From Temnothorax longispinosus (lineage: Eukaryota > Arthropoda > Insecta > Hymenoptera > Formicidae): a stretch of DNA of 64,000 nt. This document shows, piece after piece, positions 1 through 13,100 of this stretch. The notes beneath the pieces were generated by a model. That model did not search any database. It was given only the letters and a program-made list of their open reading frames with translations, and was not told the DNA's origin. The position numbers and the translations under genes were made by a program. Location of the stretch: contig NC_092360.1 of the NCBI RefSeq assembly GCF_030848805.1, positions 11,966,001-12,030,000 on the forward strand, in the 5' to 3' direction. How positions within the stretch are numbered: the first letter of the stretch is position 1; the number at the start of each line of letters is the position of its first letter.

Positions 1-1335
1 ACGATTTAAGCTAAAGTCACTGCCCTTAGTGTATTCAATTAGAAAATGTAAGACTAGATCCACTAAAGAGTATGTGACACAAACTAGACACATTTTGTTT
101 ACATTATTGGAAATAAATGCTATTTGCGTTATTAATCATAGGAATTAAAGTTTAAGCGAATAAAGAAGTTGAACGATAAGACATTGTCGAAGAGTGTAAT
201 GACAAAAATAAATTCTATCATATATTTAATTTCCGTGATTAGTGTAGAAACGTTTCCTTTTGTTTGCATTTAATTTTTATATTAATATCTAATAAAGTAT
301 AGCATATCGGCGTATGTGGCCTTATCTATATGTAATATTTATGAATTTTAAAAAAAGTGAAATTCCTCTCGAATCTTAGTTTTAAAATATTAAAAATTTC
401 ATTGTGATATTTATAAAAAACGCTTTCTTTTTTAAATTATATTTTTTATTTTCTTTATACTTGTACATAATCAATGCTTCAGTATTTTATATGTGTGATA
501 TGCAATTAATACAATTCATGTTTATTTATTTCAATTCTTTTTATAAAATTTTTACGTTCAGTCATATATTACCTTTTTATGTATTACAATAGACTCTGGA
601 TATATATCTTATGTAGTGCACTGCTGGACCGTTAATGCTGAACGTCACTAAATGCTGAATGAGACAGCAATAGAGAGTAAGATGATCTCTCTATTGTCAT
701 TAATAATTCGGAACCCACTCTCAATATGTTGCCATATATTGGGAATAAAAACGACCGTAATTAGGTCGTTATACATAATGGGAAAGTACGTATTTATCGA
801 ACTTTTGTGAACTGATACGATATTAAGTAAAACCAAAATATTAGTTTCCGATAAAAATATTATAGTGCATTTTCATCAAGCAAAAAATAGTAACTAATTT
901 AAATTGCGTTACGGCTATTGAATGTTATAACATATTAATAATATAAAGCATTTGTAAATGTTTTTTTATATGTGACTATTTATTAGTCAAATATTTACAA
1001 GAATTATTAAAAGATATTTCATAAATAATTTCTATTAAAATATTATAAACTAAGTATATCCACAATTGATTCTCAAGTAATAATGTACATTATCATTTCT
1101 CTCGTAATAATGCATATTAATAAATATAACTATCCTAACAAGTGTTGACAGTATGTTAACACTTTGACAGCAGATTTAATCGATACTTTGCAACGAATTG
1201 ACATTTTTAGAAATATATAAAACCTTAATAACTGACTCTTTAATTATCTTTACATTTATTTGCTCCGCTAGTTAATTTGCTGTTGATGCTTGATGCATAT
1301 TATAAAAAATATGATCCGTTTTTTTTCTCCTAAGT
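1..1335. other. intergenic / 3' flank of CENP-I, no gene seen
   Basis: AT-rich sequence with only short unsupported ORFs. A small perfect-stem hairpin lies near 668-698 (caatagagag / ctctctattg). A minus-strand AATAAA (plus tttatt, 1255-1260) sits about 75 bases beyond the CENP-I stop and is a plausible poly(A) signal for that gene. Nothing else can be supported. Confidence 0.5.
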
Positions 1336-4300
1336 TTAAAGTACATCTTCATGAAACGCAGCGAGAAATTCGTTTACTGCAGGATAGTAGTGCAAAGCCA
1401 AGATCTTAGCATCCTAGAAAAGGAATGAAAGACATCTCTAAAAGACGTTAAGAGTAGATGTACGCATGAAAAAGTCAAATCCAAATATTTGTTTTAAAAA
1501 TTAAATAGTAATATATGTAATTTTTTTAGTAAAAAATTTTTTTAATAAATTGAAAAATCGTTTAAAATTTCCTGTGACATATTAGCTCACAATAAATTAC
1601 AAGGCGTTTAAATTTGAAATAAAAAATGTATAATAGATATTTTGGCACTTACCTCTTTTGTACCTATATTTAGGCCTTGTTTATTCATTGTGCATCTGTA
1701 GGATAATATAGCATAATGATTGCTAATATTCAATAAGGTGTCTAGATCACAGTCTCCTAAATCATCAATCACTTTTTTTGAAAGACTTTTCAGAAGGTTA
1801 CCATTCTTTCGGTCACTAAAAGGCTGTTTAAACAATTCTTTGAGTTTTGTTTATTTATACATATCTGTACGAGTTTAGCATTTAAAATTTCTTCTTCGTA
1901 CATACCTCATCATACCATAATGCTTTATGAATATCATTTGCATAAATAGATATAATGCGAACTTTTTCTTGATACACGTCTGATGGCATAATCTGGCATA
2001 AATGTGAACTCATTTTGCGATATCTGTAATCCAAGTATCAATAATATAAAATAAAATTAACTTGAAAATCAATAAAATATTAAATAAAATCAATACCTTA
2101 GTAATAATCTACAAACTCTCGATAAAATAGCACAACTCTTCGTAATAAATGCTCCATTGATGACTGCTGGTGGCGGCAATGTCCAAGATGATACATAACT
2201 ACGGCTTTCTAATGTACAGATCTGTGAAACAAAACAAATAAATAATTAAAAATCAACCAATTAAACATTTCAGCTACATTATTTGTAATTTGATTTTTGT
2301 ATATACCTCTTCATAAAATGCCAAAATTTCTGATAACAATATAATATTGTAATTGTGTATGTTTAATCCACAAACAATCAGATTTTCTGATATCGTTGTA
2401 AGCACAGGTACAATTTCTGCTAAATCTTCCAATGGACCTTGTCGCAAAAAGGACGATGCATATTGACCTTGTTCTTCAAGACCTTGTCTTACAAACTGTA
2501 ATGAATTGTCACATTAATGTAACAATAATATATATGTAAAGAAAATAAACTATAAACATAAATGTATTCCGTAAAACTAGTTTCGCATACTTCTGTCAAA
2601 ATAATATCCAATCCTTACCAAGTTTGTCATTAGTTTCTGCAGAGATCTAATTATTTCACATTTTACATTTAAACTTGACTCATAAAATATGTTTTGCACA
2701 TGTATCAGAATGTTTTCTCGTAACTCTGAAAATATAATATTTTAATTTAACATTTCAACATTTGAAAGTTTCAACACTTTAAAGGCTAGAATATCTTTGT
2801 AGTTACCAGTTACTGATATAGAAGTCATCCATGGCAGCAAATCGAGTAACTTTGGCAGATGCTCTCCTGAATTGTAATATAAATATTCATCAAAAAACAG
2901 TTTAACTATAAGTATCCCTTCTTGCATGTATCGAGAAAATTCGACTGTCATAGTTAAAAATTTATCCATTTCTTCCTCAGAAAACTTTCCATTTTCCAGT
3001 ATAAATGCTAAAACATTAACATACTGACTATAATATACCATAATAGTACATAAAGCTTATATTAGTTTTTTTTTTAGTAAAAGTAAAATAATCAAAATAT
3101 AGATACATACCTCTCGTAAGCGTATTATAAAGATTATACGAAAATCTACTTTGGTATTGAAAATCTGCATATGTAAGAAGATGGTAACCAACCATATTTG
3201 CCAAAAGTGAAACGGCATTACAAGGCAATTGAACAGTCTGATGATACTTTCCTAACTCTTCTATACTGGTACATGTAACACATATTATGTTAATATGTAT
3301 TAATATTAATATGTGACATATGTTATTTCAGGTATATTATACTCACCTGCTTATATCAAAAATTGACTTTGCATATTTATCTTTAAAAATACTTGAACCA
3401 ATGTGAAAATAACCAACCGATGGTAGAAGCATCTTTTTCTTTTTTTGAGCTCTCGTGTTCTATATGCATGACAATTTTTATAGTCTATCTTAAACTCATA
3501 CTATTATACATATTACGATACATCAGCATATTTCTTTGTACCTGCATCACGTTCCAATCAAAATAAGCTCGAGTGTGACGTGATTGTTGAATTTCCGCAC
3601 GATCTCTGGCATCTTCCAATGCTAATCGTATGAATTCGGGTATAGGTTTCCACACACTTTCTATATTCACCGATTGTATTTTCTCGGGAACCAATTCTGG
3701 TTTATACGACTTAAATAAGCTACAAACACGTGTTCAATAATTAATTATTAAAAAGAACAGTTTCTTTACTAATAAAGCAAATTTGCAATTATACTTACGA
3801 AAGTAATGCAATAATATGTGTTGGAGGTTTGGAATAATTTTTTTGAAGCGCCAATAATCTCGAGACATCTCTGCGAGAAACATCTTCCGGTTTTGTCAGC
3901 ACGTAGATAAGACGTGCTATATAACGTTCCTGAAATTCACATTTATACATAATACAGAATACTCTATTAAACTGACTTAAAGCTTAATTTAAGCAATGTA
4001 TTTCAATCATTGCATTTTGATACATACACATTAAAATACATATTAAAAGACAAACTTTTATTGTTTTCAAAATAATTAAAAAATTTCTTAATAACATAAT
4101 GCTGAGGAAATCAAGTCACATTTTAACACTTCTCTTCTTAAATATTAATGTAAAAAAAGATATATATATATTACCAGTTTCTGTTTCTTGAGCATAGTAT
4201 AGAAGAAGACGTCATAATATATGTTGATTACTTTTCTATCTACTAATTCGTAATCCCATACACCTAAACATTAACAATAGTTTCAATATATTTTTATAAT

Positions 4301-5063
4301 CAATATAAGGTCTTGGTATAAGAATTAAATTACCTATGATCCATTGTATAACAATCACACAAACGGTAAACGGTAGATTATTCAACGAAGATAGACACCA
4401 GGTGATCACAGACTTCACTATTTCCTCAGACAGTTTATGCCTTGGAATCAGACATTTGATCAGCGATACCCGTTTGACGGCACCTGATACATAAATTTGG
4501 AGCTCAGTTAATTTACGAACTTGTACATAAAGATCATGTAGTCTTTCAAATTGATGAAATACTACAACGTTAATATGTATTATCGACGAGATACCAACCT
4601 AAATCTATATGTACAATAACATCTATGAGCTTCGTGAGAATATCGTCATCTAACCCTCTTGCGGCAGCTTCCTCTTGTAATACGGTAAGACCTGTGACAA
4701 ACTCGGGACACGCTGCGCCTTTTGCTAAAAGAAGAAAAGAAGGAACGACTCTTAATCCCTCAATCTGATTGTTAATCATTAATCCAGATGCAATAACCAT
4801 TGGTTATAATTTGAGCTTTGTATGACATATGCATATTATATAAAAAGGTAAATATACTCAAAACATATTATGTAAAATGTAGATATATACATATACATTA
4901 AAATTTATATCAAAACAAATGTTGGAAACATGCTCCATTTAAAGGAAGTGAGGAGAGTACATGCATGTAAATAAACAAGATCTGGAATCATGGACGTTTG
5001 CAACTTACATTTGAGAGCCTTTATGTATTTCAGGCATGTTTCCCTCGTCTCACTTTCCACCAT
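1336..5063 (-). CDS. CENPI: centromere protein I (CENP-I / Mis6 family)
   Basis: Fifteen exons on the minus strand join in frame: 5063-5009, 4724-4599, 4483-4334, 4263-4175, 3929-3799, 3719-3542, 3459-3347, 3265-3111, 3055-2807, 2725-2619, 2495-2307, 2221-2097, 2023-1906, 1823-1653, 1413-1336. They encode about 677 residues (human about 756, with a longer N-terminus). Colinear matches to remembered vertebrate CENP-I include a block like LIKCLIP..SEE, the helical block ending YVLTKPEDVSRRDVSRLLALQ, a FLQEG-like YMQEG segment, LPPPAVINGAF near the C-terminal third, and MHRYRK-like LLLRYRKM. CENP-I is an alpha-helical HEAT-like subunit of the constitutive centromere network that works with CENP-H/K/M at the kinetochore. 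The exon 9 acceptor (3056) has a poor pyrimidine tract and the exon 14 acceptor could shift by a few codons. The gene is divergent from AP-1 sigma. Confidence 0.85.
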
Positions 5064-5403
5064 CCTGCTAGAATAGGATAAGTTCGCTAAGTAAAATCAC
5101 ACGAAATTGTATCAAATCATCTGGAGTGGGAGTAAACCTGGAAAATCGTGACAGAAAACCGCGCAATCTCTCCCCCCCCTGTCCCCGCCCGACCATCCCA
5201 TGAATTCAAATCAAAACATGTGCGCAAACGCATCATTTTAAGGCCGTATAACATTACGAGTTGCGAACTAGGTTGCCGATTGGGATTGATATTTGCGAAT
5301 TGACCAATCAGCCGGCAAGCTGCTTTGCTCTGATTGGTCAATCCGCACCGTCAACCGTAACCCTAACCAACAACCGAGCTCGCAAGCTGTAAATATAGCC
5401 TTT

Positions 5404-5539
5404 GGCCGGTATTCATAGTCGGTTGTTATATTTATTTAAACGATCTTAAAATGTTATGAACCAATCACAGGGTCGTATTAGCAAGACATTACTTTAGGAC
5501 GGTCTTGAAATAAGAACTGACTATGAATATGTACCGGCC
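5404..5539. mobile_element. imperfect inverted-repeat element (MITE-like)
   Basis: The ends read ggccggtattcatagtc and, reversed, ggccggtacatattcatagtc, so about 20-25 bases of terminal inverted repeat flank an interior of about 90 bp with an internal CCAAT box. No coding capacity. No clear target-site duplication was seen, so the exact borders are uncertain. Confidence 0.5.
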
Positions 5540-5568
5540 TTTATCTTTTACTCCACAATCCACATTAA

Positions 5569-5707
5569 TGCTAGGTTTACAATGCGAGTCGTAAAGTCGT
5601 GAGTCGTAAGAATTGACCAATCACAGTCGATTATTCTCTTCAATTTCGATTGTGATTGGTCAATTCTTGCGACTCACGACTTTACGACTCGCATTGTAGA
5701 CCTAGCA
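5569..5707. mobile_element. Tourist-like MITE with TAA target duplication
   Basis: A near-perfect hairpin of two arms of about 60 bp (outer TGCTAGGT...ACCTAGCA) around a loop of about 15 bp, flanked on both sides by TAA (5566-5568 and 5708-5710). A 3-bp TWA duplication with long inverted termini is the pattern of non-autonomous PIF/Harbinger (Tourist) elements. Each arm contains a CCAAT box, in opposite orientations. It lies in the CENP-I/AP-1 sigma promoter. Confidence 0.75.
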
Positions 5708-6157
5708 TAAAAGGAAAAAGATAAACTCTGAACTAGTGCAGCCATAGCAATAGAAAACAGAGATTTATTAATCTGCAGCTGATAGAAATTGATATTATAT
5801 TGTGGACCGAGCTTAAAGTGAACCTTGATGAATGATAAATAAATTCATCGACCAATCGCAATCGAGAGTGCTCGATAACATGGGCCGCCATTTTGAAACT
5901 CTCCGCTGTGGATTGGTCGATTCTCCGATCGTCAAATCTCTCGCTGCTTGCGTTTTTTGCGTGCACTGTGCCGTGATTTCTAACCACGCACCCTCGCGAA
6001 AGTTATAACAGTCACGATTTCTAAATCCGGTTCGGTGATTTCGTGCGTTTATACGTGCGCAATTTTTGTGGTGGTGCCGTCGGTCGTTATCTAATTACGC
6101 GTAGTGCTAATTGTGAGAGATAGATAATTGCGCGAGACGAGACATAGCAGCGGCAAT

Positions 6158-9100
6158 ATGGTAAATTTTTACGCCATGTCCCCAAATCAATAAGGAACGT
6201 AACAGGAGTGTGGTATTCGACGTTGATTATCGCCGTTTTTTTTTGCAGATGCAATTTATGTTACTGTTTAGCCGCCAAGGGAAGCTTCGCCTACAGAAGT
6301 GGTACGTCGCGCATCCGGATAAGCTGAAAAAGAAAATCACCCGCGAACTGATCACCACGATACTCGCACGAAAGCCGAAAATGTCGAGTTTCCTAGAATG
6401 GAAGGACGTTAAGGTTGTTTACAAAAGGTATATGATTCACCAAGAAAGTACTCGGCTAATGTCCACTTCTATCAGCAGATAACTTTAATCTTAGTTTCTA
6501 GTTTTTAGAGCTAGAAAAAGATAAAAACTAAATTAAACCCGAGAGTCAAGTTGATCTATATTGGTAGAAATCGTAGAAATATAAGGATGATTTTGGCTGC
6601 GGTCCACTTGACATTACAAATGCTTTGAAGCGTTCTTTTTCTCCTTTCTTTATTGAATAAAAGGAGAAGAGAAATGCTTTGAAGCATTTGTAACGTCGAG
6701 TGGATCGCAGCCTTCGACCAGACTCGGATTAACTTAATTGATGATTAATTTAGCAAGTACCTGTGTTATTTTGTTAATATGGATAGAATTACATCTTTGT
6801 TTTTTAATATATGGAAGTATATATTAAATAATTTATATAGAAATTATTTAATATATATTTAATATATATTGTATAGAATATTAGAAATTTTGTTTACATG
6901 GATGAAATAATTAATAATTAGTATAAATAATTAACGTGAATAGAATTATTTTGTTAACATATGGAAAGATTTGATTAGGAACAAGAAGTTATATGGCTAG
7001 ATATTTTATTTCTGCTGATTATTAATTGCCGAAATTAATTGCCGATTTATCAGAATTTCATCCAGTTCTAATCTATAATATCATATTTTGAAAGGTGGTC
7101 GTAGAAAATCTTACCTTATGACTGTAAAAAGAAAGCTTTGGGTTTATCCTTACAGATATGCAAGCTTATACTTTTGCTGCGCAATTGAACAGAACGACAA
7201 TGAATTGCTGACATTGGAGATTATACATCGATATGTTGAATTATTGGATAAGTATTTTGGCAGTGTAAGTATTATATTATCGAAATTTATTTAAAGTGTA
7301 TTTTACCAAGTTTTGTAATTTGTTTAATTGGATATTATAATTATAATGTATTATTAATGATAATATATTATTAGGTATGCGAGTTGGATATAATTTTCAA
7401 TTTCGAAAAGGCATACTTTATCTTAGACGAGTTGCTTGTCGGTGGGGAGATTCAAGAAACTAGCAAAAAAAATGTATTGAAAGCCATTGCTGCCCAGGAC
7501 CTGTTACAGGAGGTTAGTTACGGGGATGTACCCCTTGAATTGTAACATGCCTTAATTTATTAATAGCACACAAAGGTTGTACACATATCGTTTCCTTTTA
7601 TAGCCAGTTTTTTTTGGCTGTAAAAGAAGTACTTTTTTTAGATCGTTTTATCTAGCTGTTTACACTTAATACATATTTAAGGAGCCATCTAGCAAAACTA
7701 TATCCATAGATAGAAAGTACAAATGAAAATGTTATACTTGCATTTGCATAATATTTAATCAACGTTTGCCAATACGTTAAAACGATCTATACGCCATTCC
7801 TCCTATATGCTCCTTCTTGCCAGTCGTGCATCGTTTTGATTAAACGATCGTGATGTTGCAGGAGTCAAGCATGTATAAAATCTATTTAAACTAGGTGAGA
7901 TTAAAATGTTTTTTATTTTCCCGGTTTAATTCTTTGCAATATTAGTTTATTATTTTCTTCTTATAGAAATAAACCTGCGAAACATACAATGTTTAAGCAA
8001 TCCTTTTCGACGTAATCGGTCTGAACTATTGTTCACTTTTTAAAAATTCATTTAACACACCTAGTTAACAATAGATTTATGCAGATACAGAAACGAGTAC
8101 TTACAAAACACGTGCATGAGAAGGCATTTAAATACATTAATGATTGCCTCTTTACATGAAGCAATTCGAATTTCCTAGCTTTAGTATTGCCTGTCTTGCA
8201 TAATCGTAATAATGTACATATTATATCTATCTACAGACAAATGAGCTTTCTTTTTTGTTGACAATTCTGTGTTGTTGTTATATTTGAAGTTGCACGATGT
8301 GATCGAACGATATCTAGCTTTTGCATTCCCGTTGACATTATTCCGTATACATAAGAACTTTATCGCTTGTACGATATGTATATTCACATTACAGCATTAT
8401 GTTTGCAAGTTACTTCACTCATGCTGTCTTGTATAACATACAGAATATGACAGGACCAGATAATTTTTAATATTTCATAATATTGTTTTTTTTTATATCA
8501 GTTATAAATTTTACTATGTGGACTGGGAGACATTTTCAAAATTAATAACTCTTTTATATCAAGCCTTCGATCTCTCTTTGTCAAGTGTCTCTACTATAAA
8601 TATAACACCCAACTTTTCTATATATTCCAACTGTCCTACTTTTTTTAAGCATGATCAACATATCGTCTGCATTGTAATGTCGTATATCGATGATAGAAAA
8701 TTGTAAGATAACAAGCTTAAATGTTAGACAAGCTTGAATGCTGTTACAGGCAATCCTGCGTGCGTAAATGCTTATGTACGCTTCTCGTTTAATCTTTATA
8801 AATGAGCTTGTATAGTACTTTATTGTTAACATTTTAATTATTGACAACATTAGGTATAATCTGTGCAACAGCATTTATATAGGCAATACTATTTGATAAT
8901 ATTGTTGCGTAATTTATATAACAGACAAAAATATTTTTTGAAGTTTATATTATTTCTTCTAAATATATAAGAAACGTTGGTCGCCTTTAGGTTTTTGATA
9001 ATTGTAATTTTGATAACTGTAATTTAAAACAGGGTAGTACAAAAGAAAGTATTTTTAATATCTGCTGAAAGATAAAAGATTTTTTTTATCGAACTCGAGG

Positions 9101-12100
9101 TATTTTACATAATATATATACAATGCAGAAAGTAGTTTGCAGTTAATTTTATTTATTTAAAAGAGAGATCATATACTAAATTTTTTCAACCTACGTGCTA
9201 TGAAAATATTCTGTATGTATTTTTGTGCTCAGGTGTGCACTAATGAATTTAAAGTCTCATACAGAGATTTTATGTAAAGTACACTACTGCAAAAGAAAAT
9301 TGCTAAAATGTATAAAATAAAAATTGAAGCGAAGATAATTTAAATTTTATTTAAGATGTGAACATTAGTCGAAATTTTTAAACAGCAGTAATGAGTGAGA
9401 GATACTTCTCACTGTTATTTCATTCATTCTGCCATCTGAATAGTTCAATTAATTGTGTATTAATAACATATATGTATATTTTTTTCAGTACACATGCCAT
9501 TTAAATGATTTGATAAGAGTAATGTTGAGTATCATTATTTATTCTAGTCTGTTACTAGCTTTTTTTAAATAAAAAATTATTTTACGAGAAATAGACATGA
9601 TAAATATAATGCTATACATACATAAACTTTTCTAATTTAAAAAAATTTTAAATTATATTTGTTTAGTTTGCGAAATAAATTTATAGAGAAAATTTATTTT
9701 TGTCTTTATGAATTATATTATTCTATATGTATATACTACATTCGCGAGCTTGAATATTAATATTTCAAAATTTTGATACATTGCTAAGATATTTTTTTGC
9801 TTTGTATTTAAAAACCATATCACATCATTTTTATTAATGATTAATAAGTTATAATGAAAAGCATTGTTACTTTTAAAGTGTAAAACTCAAGTAACTGGAA
9901 AATGTTAATTAAACTAAAGTACTATATTTATGAATAATACATATTTACAAATGTTATCAATACATGTTTACAAATAATTTAAAAAAACCGAGCATAATTT
10001 GTCGAGCACATATATATAATCGTATATCGATATAATCATTTCATATTATTCTTTGTAACATACTTTCTGTAGATGAAATTAGTAGATGTAATAGAAATTT
10101 CTAGGAAACCTGTAAAAACCTGTAAAATATTTCATTGTATTGCATAATTTATTTTCAAAATTGCGTTTGAGTTGATTGATTTATGTATGTATTGGTTTAA
10201 AATAAACCAATGTGCATGTGATGTTGACAGAATGATGAAATATTCTAAAACCGAATAAAAAAATGTTACTAATAATTAGATTGCGGATTTGCTTTTAAGC
10301 AACTCGTTCAGGTATCAGATGACAGTCATTGTGCCCGGTAGAAACGTGGAGGTAGGAAGTATAAAAAATGTGGATGCGTTAAAGGGAAAGATATTGCTGG
10401 GCATATCGACTATTATCAGAAACTGAGCGGTTAAAATCAGACGAGCTAATCTGCAACCTGCTATTAATTGCCATACGAGTATATGTTTATCAGATCCGTA
10501 CGAAAGCATGGCATCAATGCAATGATTTATGCACCTGTATCGTTTTTAATAAAGGTAAAGAAACGTGTTGACGTATTATTGCCATAATAATATCTTACGA
10601 ACTTAGTACTCAGATCTAGATTAATCAGTTATTTCATAGATTATGATAGTGAAACAGCACTAGAACTAGGATAAATGAGAAGTGTATTATTACGTATATA
10701 TGTTGCTATTTATATAAATAGAATGTTGATATGTGTATATGTATGCCTTCAAAGTAATAAATATTTTTCAACAATTGTATTCATTTTGTAACATTTGTCT
10801 CGTATATTTTGTTTTCTAAGTAATGTCTCACTTAGTTTTACTTTTCACGAAATAACGAATTTCAAGAATTTTACGCAATTTCATTAATAATATTATTAAC
10901 TATCTTACACGGGATAAGGCATTTGAAGTATGGCACATTAATTAAAGTATTTTTCAAAATATTTGATTTCTGGGAAAAATGTTACAAGTAGAAATTGTAA
11001 AATTTGATTGTTATCTTAATTGAATGAATTCGATCATAATGATAATTAGCGACTTATTGTATCTGTCCAGAAAAATTATTTTATACGTGTAATTTTCTCT
11101 AAACCAAATAAGACAAAAATGATGATGGATCATTATTAAGGGAATATTATTTTTATTACATTTACGATAACACTCTTGAAGTTTGAGAAAATATTGTAAA
11201 ATAATTTTTATGTGGCTTAGAGAGAATATTATGGGACTTTTGTACGTAGAGAACTAATAAATATAATGTTTTAAATGTTGATAATATATTACACGGTATA
11301 ATATCATGTGTGTAAAAACTCATGGTAGATAGGGACGAAGTAGAAGTTTAGCGAAGACTAGTTAGTTTTTCTTTGTTTGTTGTGGAAGGACGAAGCTGTG
11401 GAAGGTGCTCTGCGGGATGTAGGGCTTTTATAGGTACCCTATTGTTTGCATGAGCTTCATGGACAGAGTATCGACCCACACGATCGACCGAAAAACAAGA
11501 AAAGGCTTACCCGCTGCATGATGCCATTACGACTCTACTATATAAAAATATAAATTTTCGAGTCAACTTTACTAGTCATATACAAGATGTTTGAGGCGTC
11601 GTGTGTTTTCTTTCTTCGGTGACGAAAACTCGATGGAATATGAATAGATAAAAATAGTAAAAAATCAGTTTTTTATTTTTTTTTATTTTGGATTGAATAT
11701 ATCATGGCAATTGAAAATTTTGTCAAGAGGTACTGTTTATTTAAGTTAAAGAAAATAAAATTTTTTAAATATTAAATTTTTTTTTATATATAAAAACTTG
11801 AAAAATATTCACGAAAAATCGATTGTTTGCTTGTAATTCGAAAACTTTGTTGCTTTGTTGTGGAAGGTGCTCTGCGAGTTCGAAATTGGGAACAAGCAGA
11901 ATAAATGTAAAAATATTCTTTTTTGTGTCTTAATCACTACCGACAAAAAATTGACAGAAAGTGCACGATGCCTGGAGCATTCTCTGTATATGTTAATATA
12001 TTTTTATATATCGAGAAAAATTCTCTCTTGCACATATAGAATAAATTGTTATGTTACTAACCAAAGGCTGAGGGCTGAACTACGGTTCTCAAATCTTAAT

Positions 12101-13100
12101 TATCACTTTTAACATACGTATTAACGAGTAAGTGATATATATAGTTACCCTACGTACTTTAATCTTCAACTATGGCAATAAAATTATCTGTACTCGTAAG
12201 TTATTTTTATGAAAGCGTTGTATATGTACTACTGAAAAGCGTCAGTATTAATGTGATTACTGCATAGAACGTACACCTCCTACGTATCTACTTAAAAGAA
12301 CAAAAAGGATCCTACTTTAATTATATAAATATAATTGGAGACTTATATATTTCTTAATACTCTTTATATATTATATATGTGCATATGCATATTATATAAG
12401 CATCAATATAAGCGTCAATTTTTAATGTTATACATTAAGTGTACTAGTAATAAATATATCATACGAAATCTTTTTATATTGTAATTGAAAATTAACGCGC
12501 ATAATACCTTAGTCTACGTTAGATCGATCATTTACGTTAGTCCTCTAGTGTTTGTTGAAAATTAGTTTATTAGTAAATAATATACAAGAGATTCGCAAAG
12601 GCAACGAAATAATGTGTTAGCTGGATATTTTTTATCATAAGCTGTCGCGCGGTGTGAGCATATTGAGCCGAATCGCTTTCACTCTGATCCCATCTGGTGG
12701 ATGGGATCTCCACAATTCGACATGTTGCATGTAAAAACAAAGCAATTTTTATTGGCGCTTAAGATTTCAATCGAGGCAATGACACATGAACATGCGCTTT
12801 GTGTAGCCAGACAAGTAAAAGTTACTCGGTTATATGAAAAGGGTTCAGTTCACCATTTGAAGCTGCATCAAGAAGGGAATTTTATTATGAAGTATAGGTA
12901 CGTGTACGCTTATATATATATATATATATCTTCATATTCTATTTTTCGTAATGTGTTTATAAAGTGCAGCGTCAAAGTAATTGATCCCTGTTCATATTAT
13001 TGTAAGGCATTTTGAATACGGTATTGATAGACTTGTTCTCTTGTGTGTGTTGCAGGAGGAGACTCCTCAGGGATTCTTCGAAGATCACGGATTGGGATAA
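6158..13100 (+). CDS. AP1S: AP-1 complex subunit sigma
   Basis: Small subunit of the clathrin adaptor AP-1, which sorts cargo at the trans-Golgi and endosomes. Exons: 6158-6160 (only the start ATG, followed directly by gtaaat), 6249-6427, 7156-7264, 7375-7512 and 13056-13100; total 157 residues, the usual family length. The protein starts MMQFMLLFSRQGKLRLQKWY and continues through the conserved KITRELI, ARKPKMSSFLEW, YFCCAIE and IIHRYVELLDKYFGSV blocks to NVLKAIAAQDLLQE, all hallmarks of the sigma longin fold. The last exon encodes EETPQGFFEDHGLG and lies beyond a 5.5 kb intron. Read-through of exon 4 into its donor would give an alternative ten-residue tail ending at 7545. Intron 2 holds a MITE. 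Confidence 0.93.
6596..6711. mobile_element. hairpin MITE, family shared with 62764-62882
   Basis: A 116-bp inverted repeat with termini GCTGCGGTCCACTTGAC and, reversed, GCTGCGATCCACTCGAC. The arms share the core ACAAATGCTT, followed by GAAGCG on the left and CAAAGC on the right. The central loop is a pyrimidine/purine-rich tract. The same architecture and core occur at 62764-62882. It is noncoding and lies in AP-1 sigma intron 2. No clear target duplication at this copy. Confidence 0.7.
7513..13055 (+). other. AP-1 sigma intron 4, 5.5 kb, no gene recognised
   Basis: AT-rich intron ending in a good acceptor (ttgtgtgtgttgcag). It contains short unsupported ORFs, the longest at 12701-13015 (104 codons), which I do not recognise and which overlaps a (TA)n run near 12910-12930. 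A short phrase (gtggaaggtgctctgcg) occurs twice, near 11398 and 11862. Nothing else can be supported. Confidence 0.45.

Larger units (their letters stand above)
5064..6157. promoter_or_regulatory. shared divergent promoter, CENP-I / AP-1 sigma
   Basis: These 1.1 kb separate two outward-facing start codons, so the region must hold both promoters. It contains at least seven CCAAT/ATTGG boxes (near 5303, 5333, 5461, 5617, 5653, 5852 and 5913). Two of them form an inverted pair, ttgaccaatcag / ctgattggtcaa, at about 5298-5342. CCAAT boxes bind NF-Y in animals and are common in cell-cycle promoters; function here is inferred. No TATA box is obvious. Two MITE-like inverted repeats (5404-5539 and 5569-5707) lie inside and carry some of these boxes. 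Confidence 0.6.

Noticed and set aside
4570..4800. Upstream Met start for CENP-I within this ORF
   Set aside because: A polypyrimidine tract and acceptor at 4725-4726 lie inside it, and the phase fits the short upstream exon 5063-5009; the upstream part is intronic.
7858..7895. Possible alternative last exon of AP-1 sigma (gttgcag then a 10-codon ORF)
   Set aside because: No pyrimidine tract worth the name and the residues do not resemble known sigma tails.
12701..13015. 104-codon ORF before the last AP-1 sigma exon
   Set aside because: Not recognised, runs through a (TA)n repeat at its end, and does not join in frame to the neighbouring exons.
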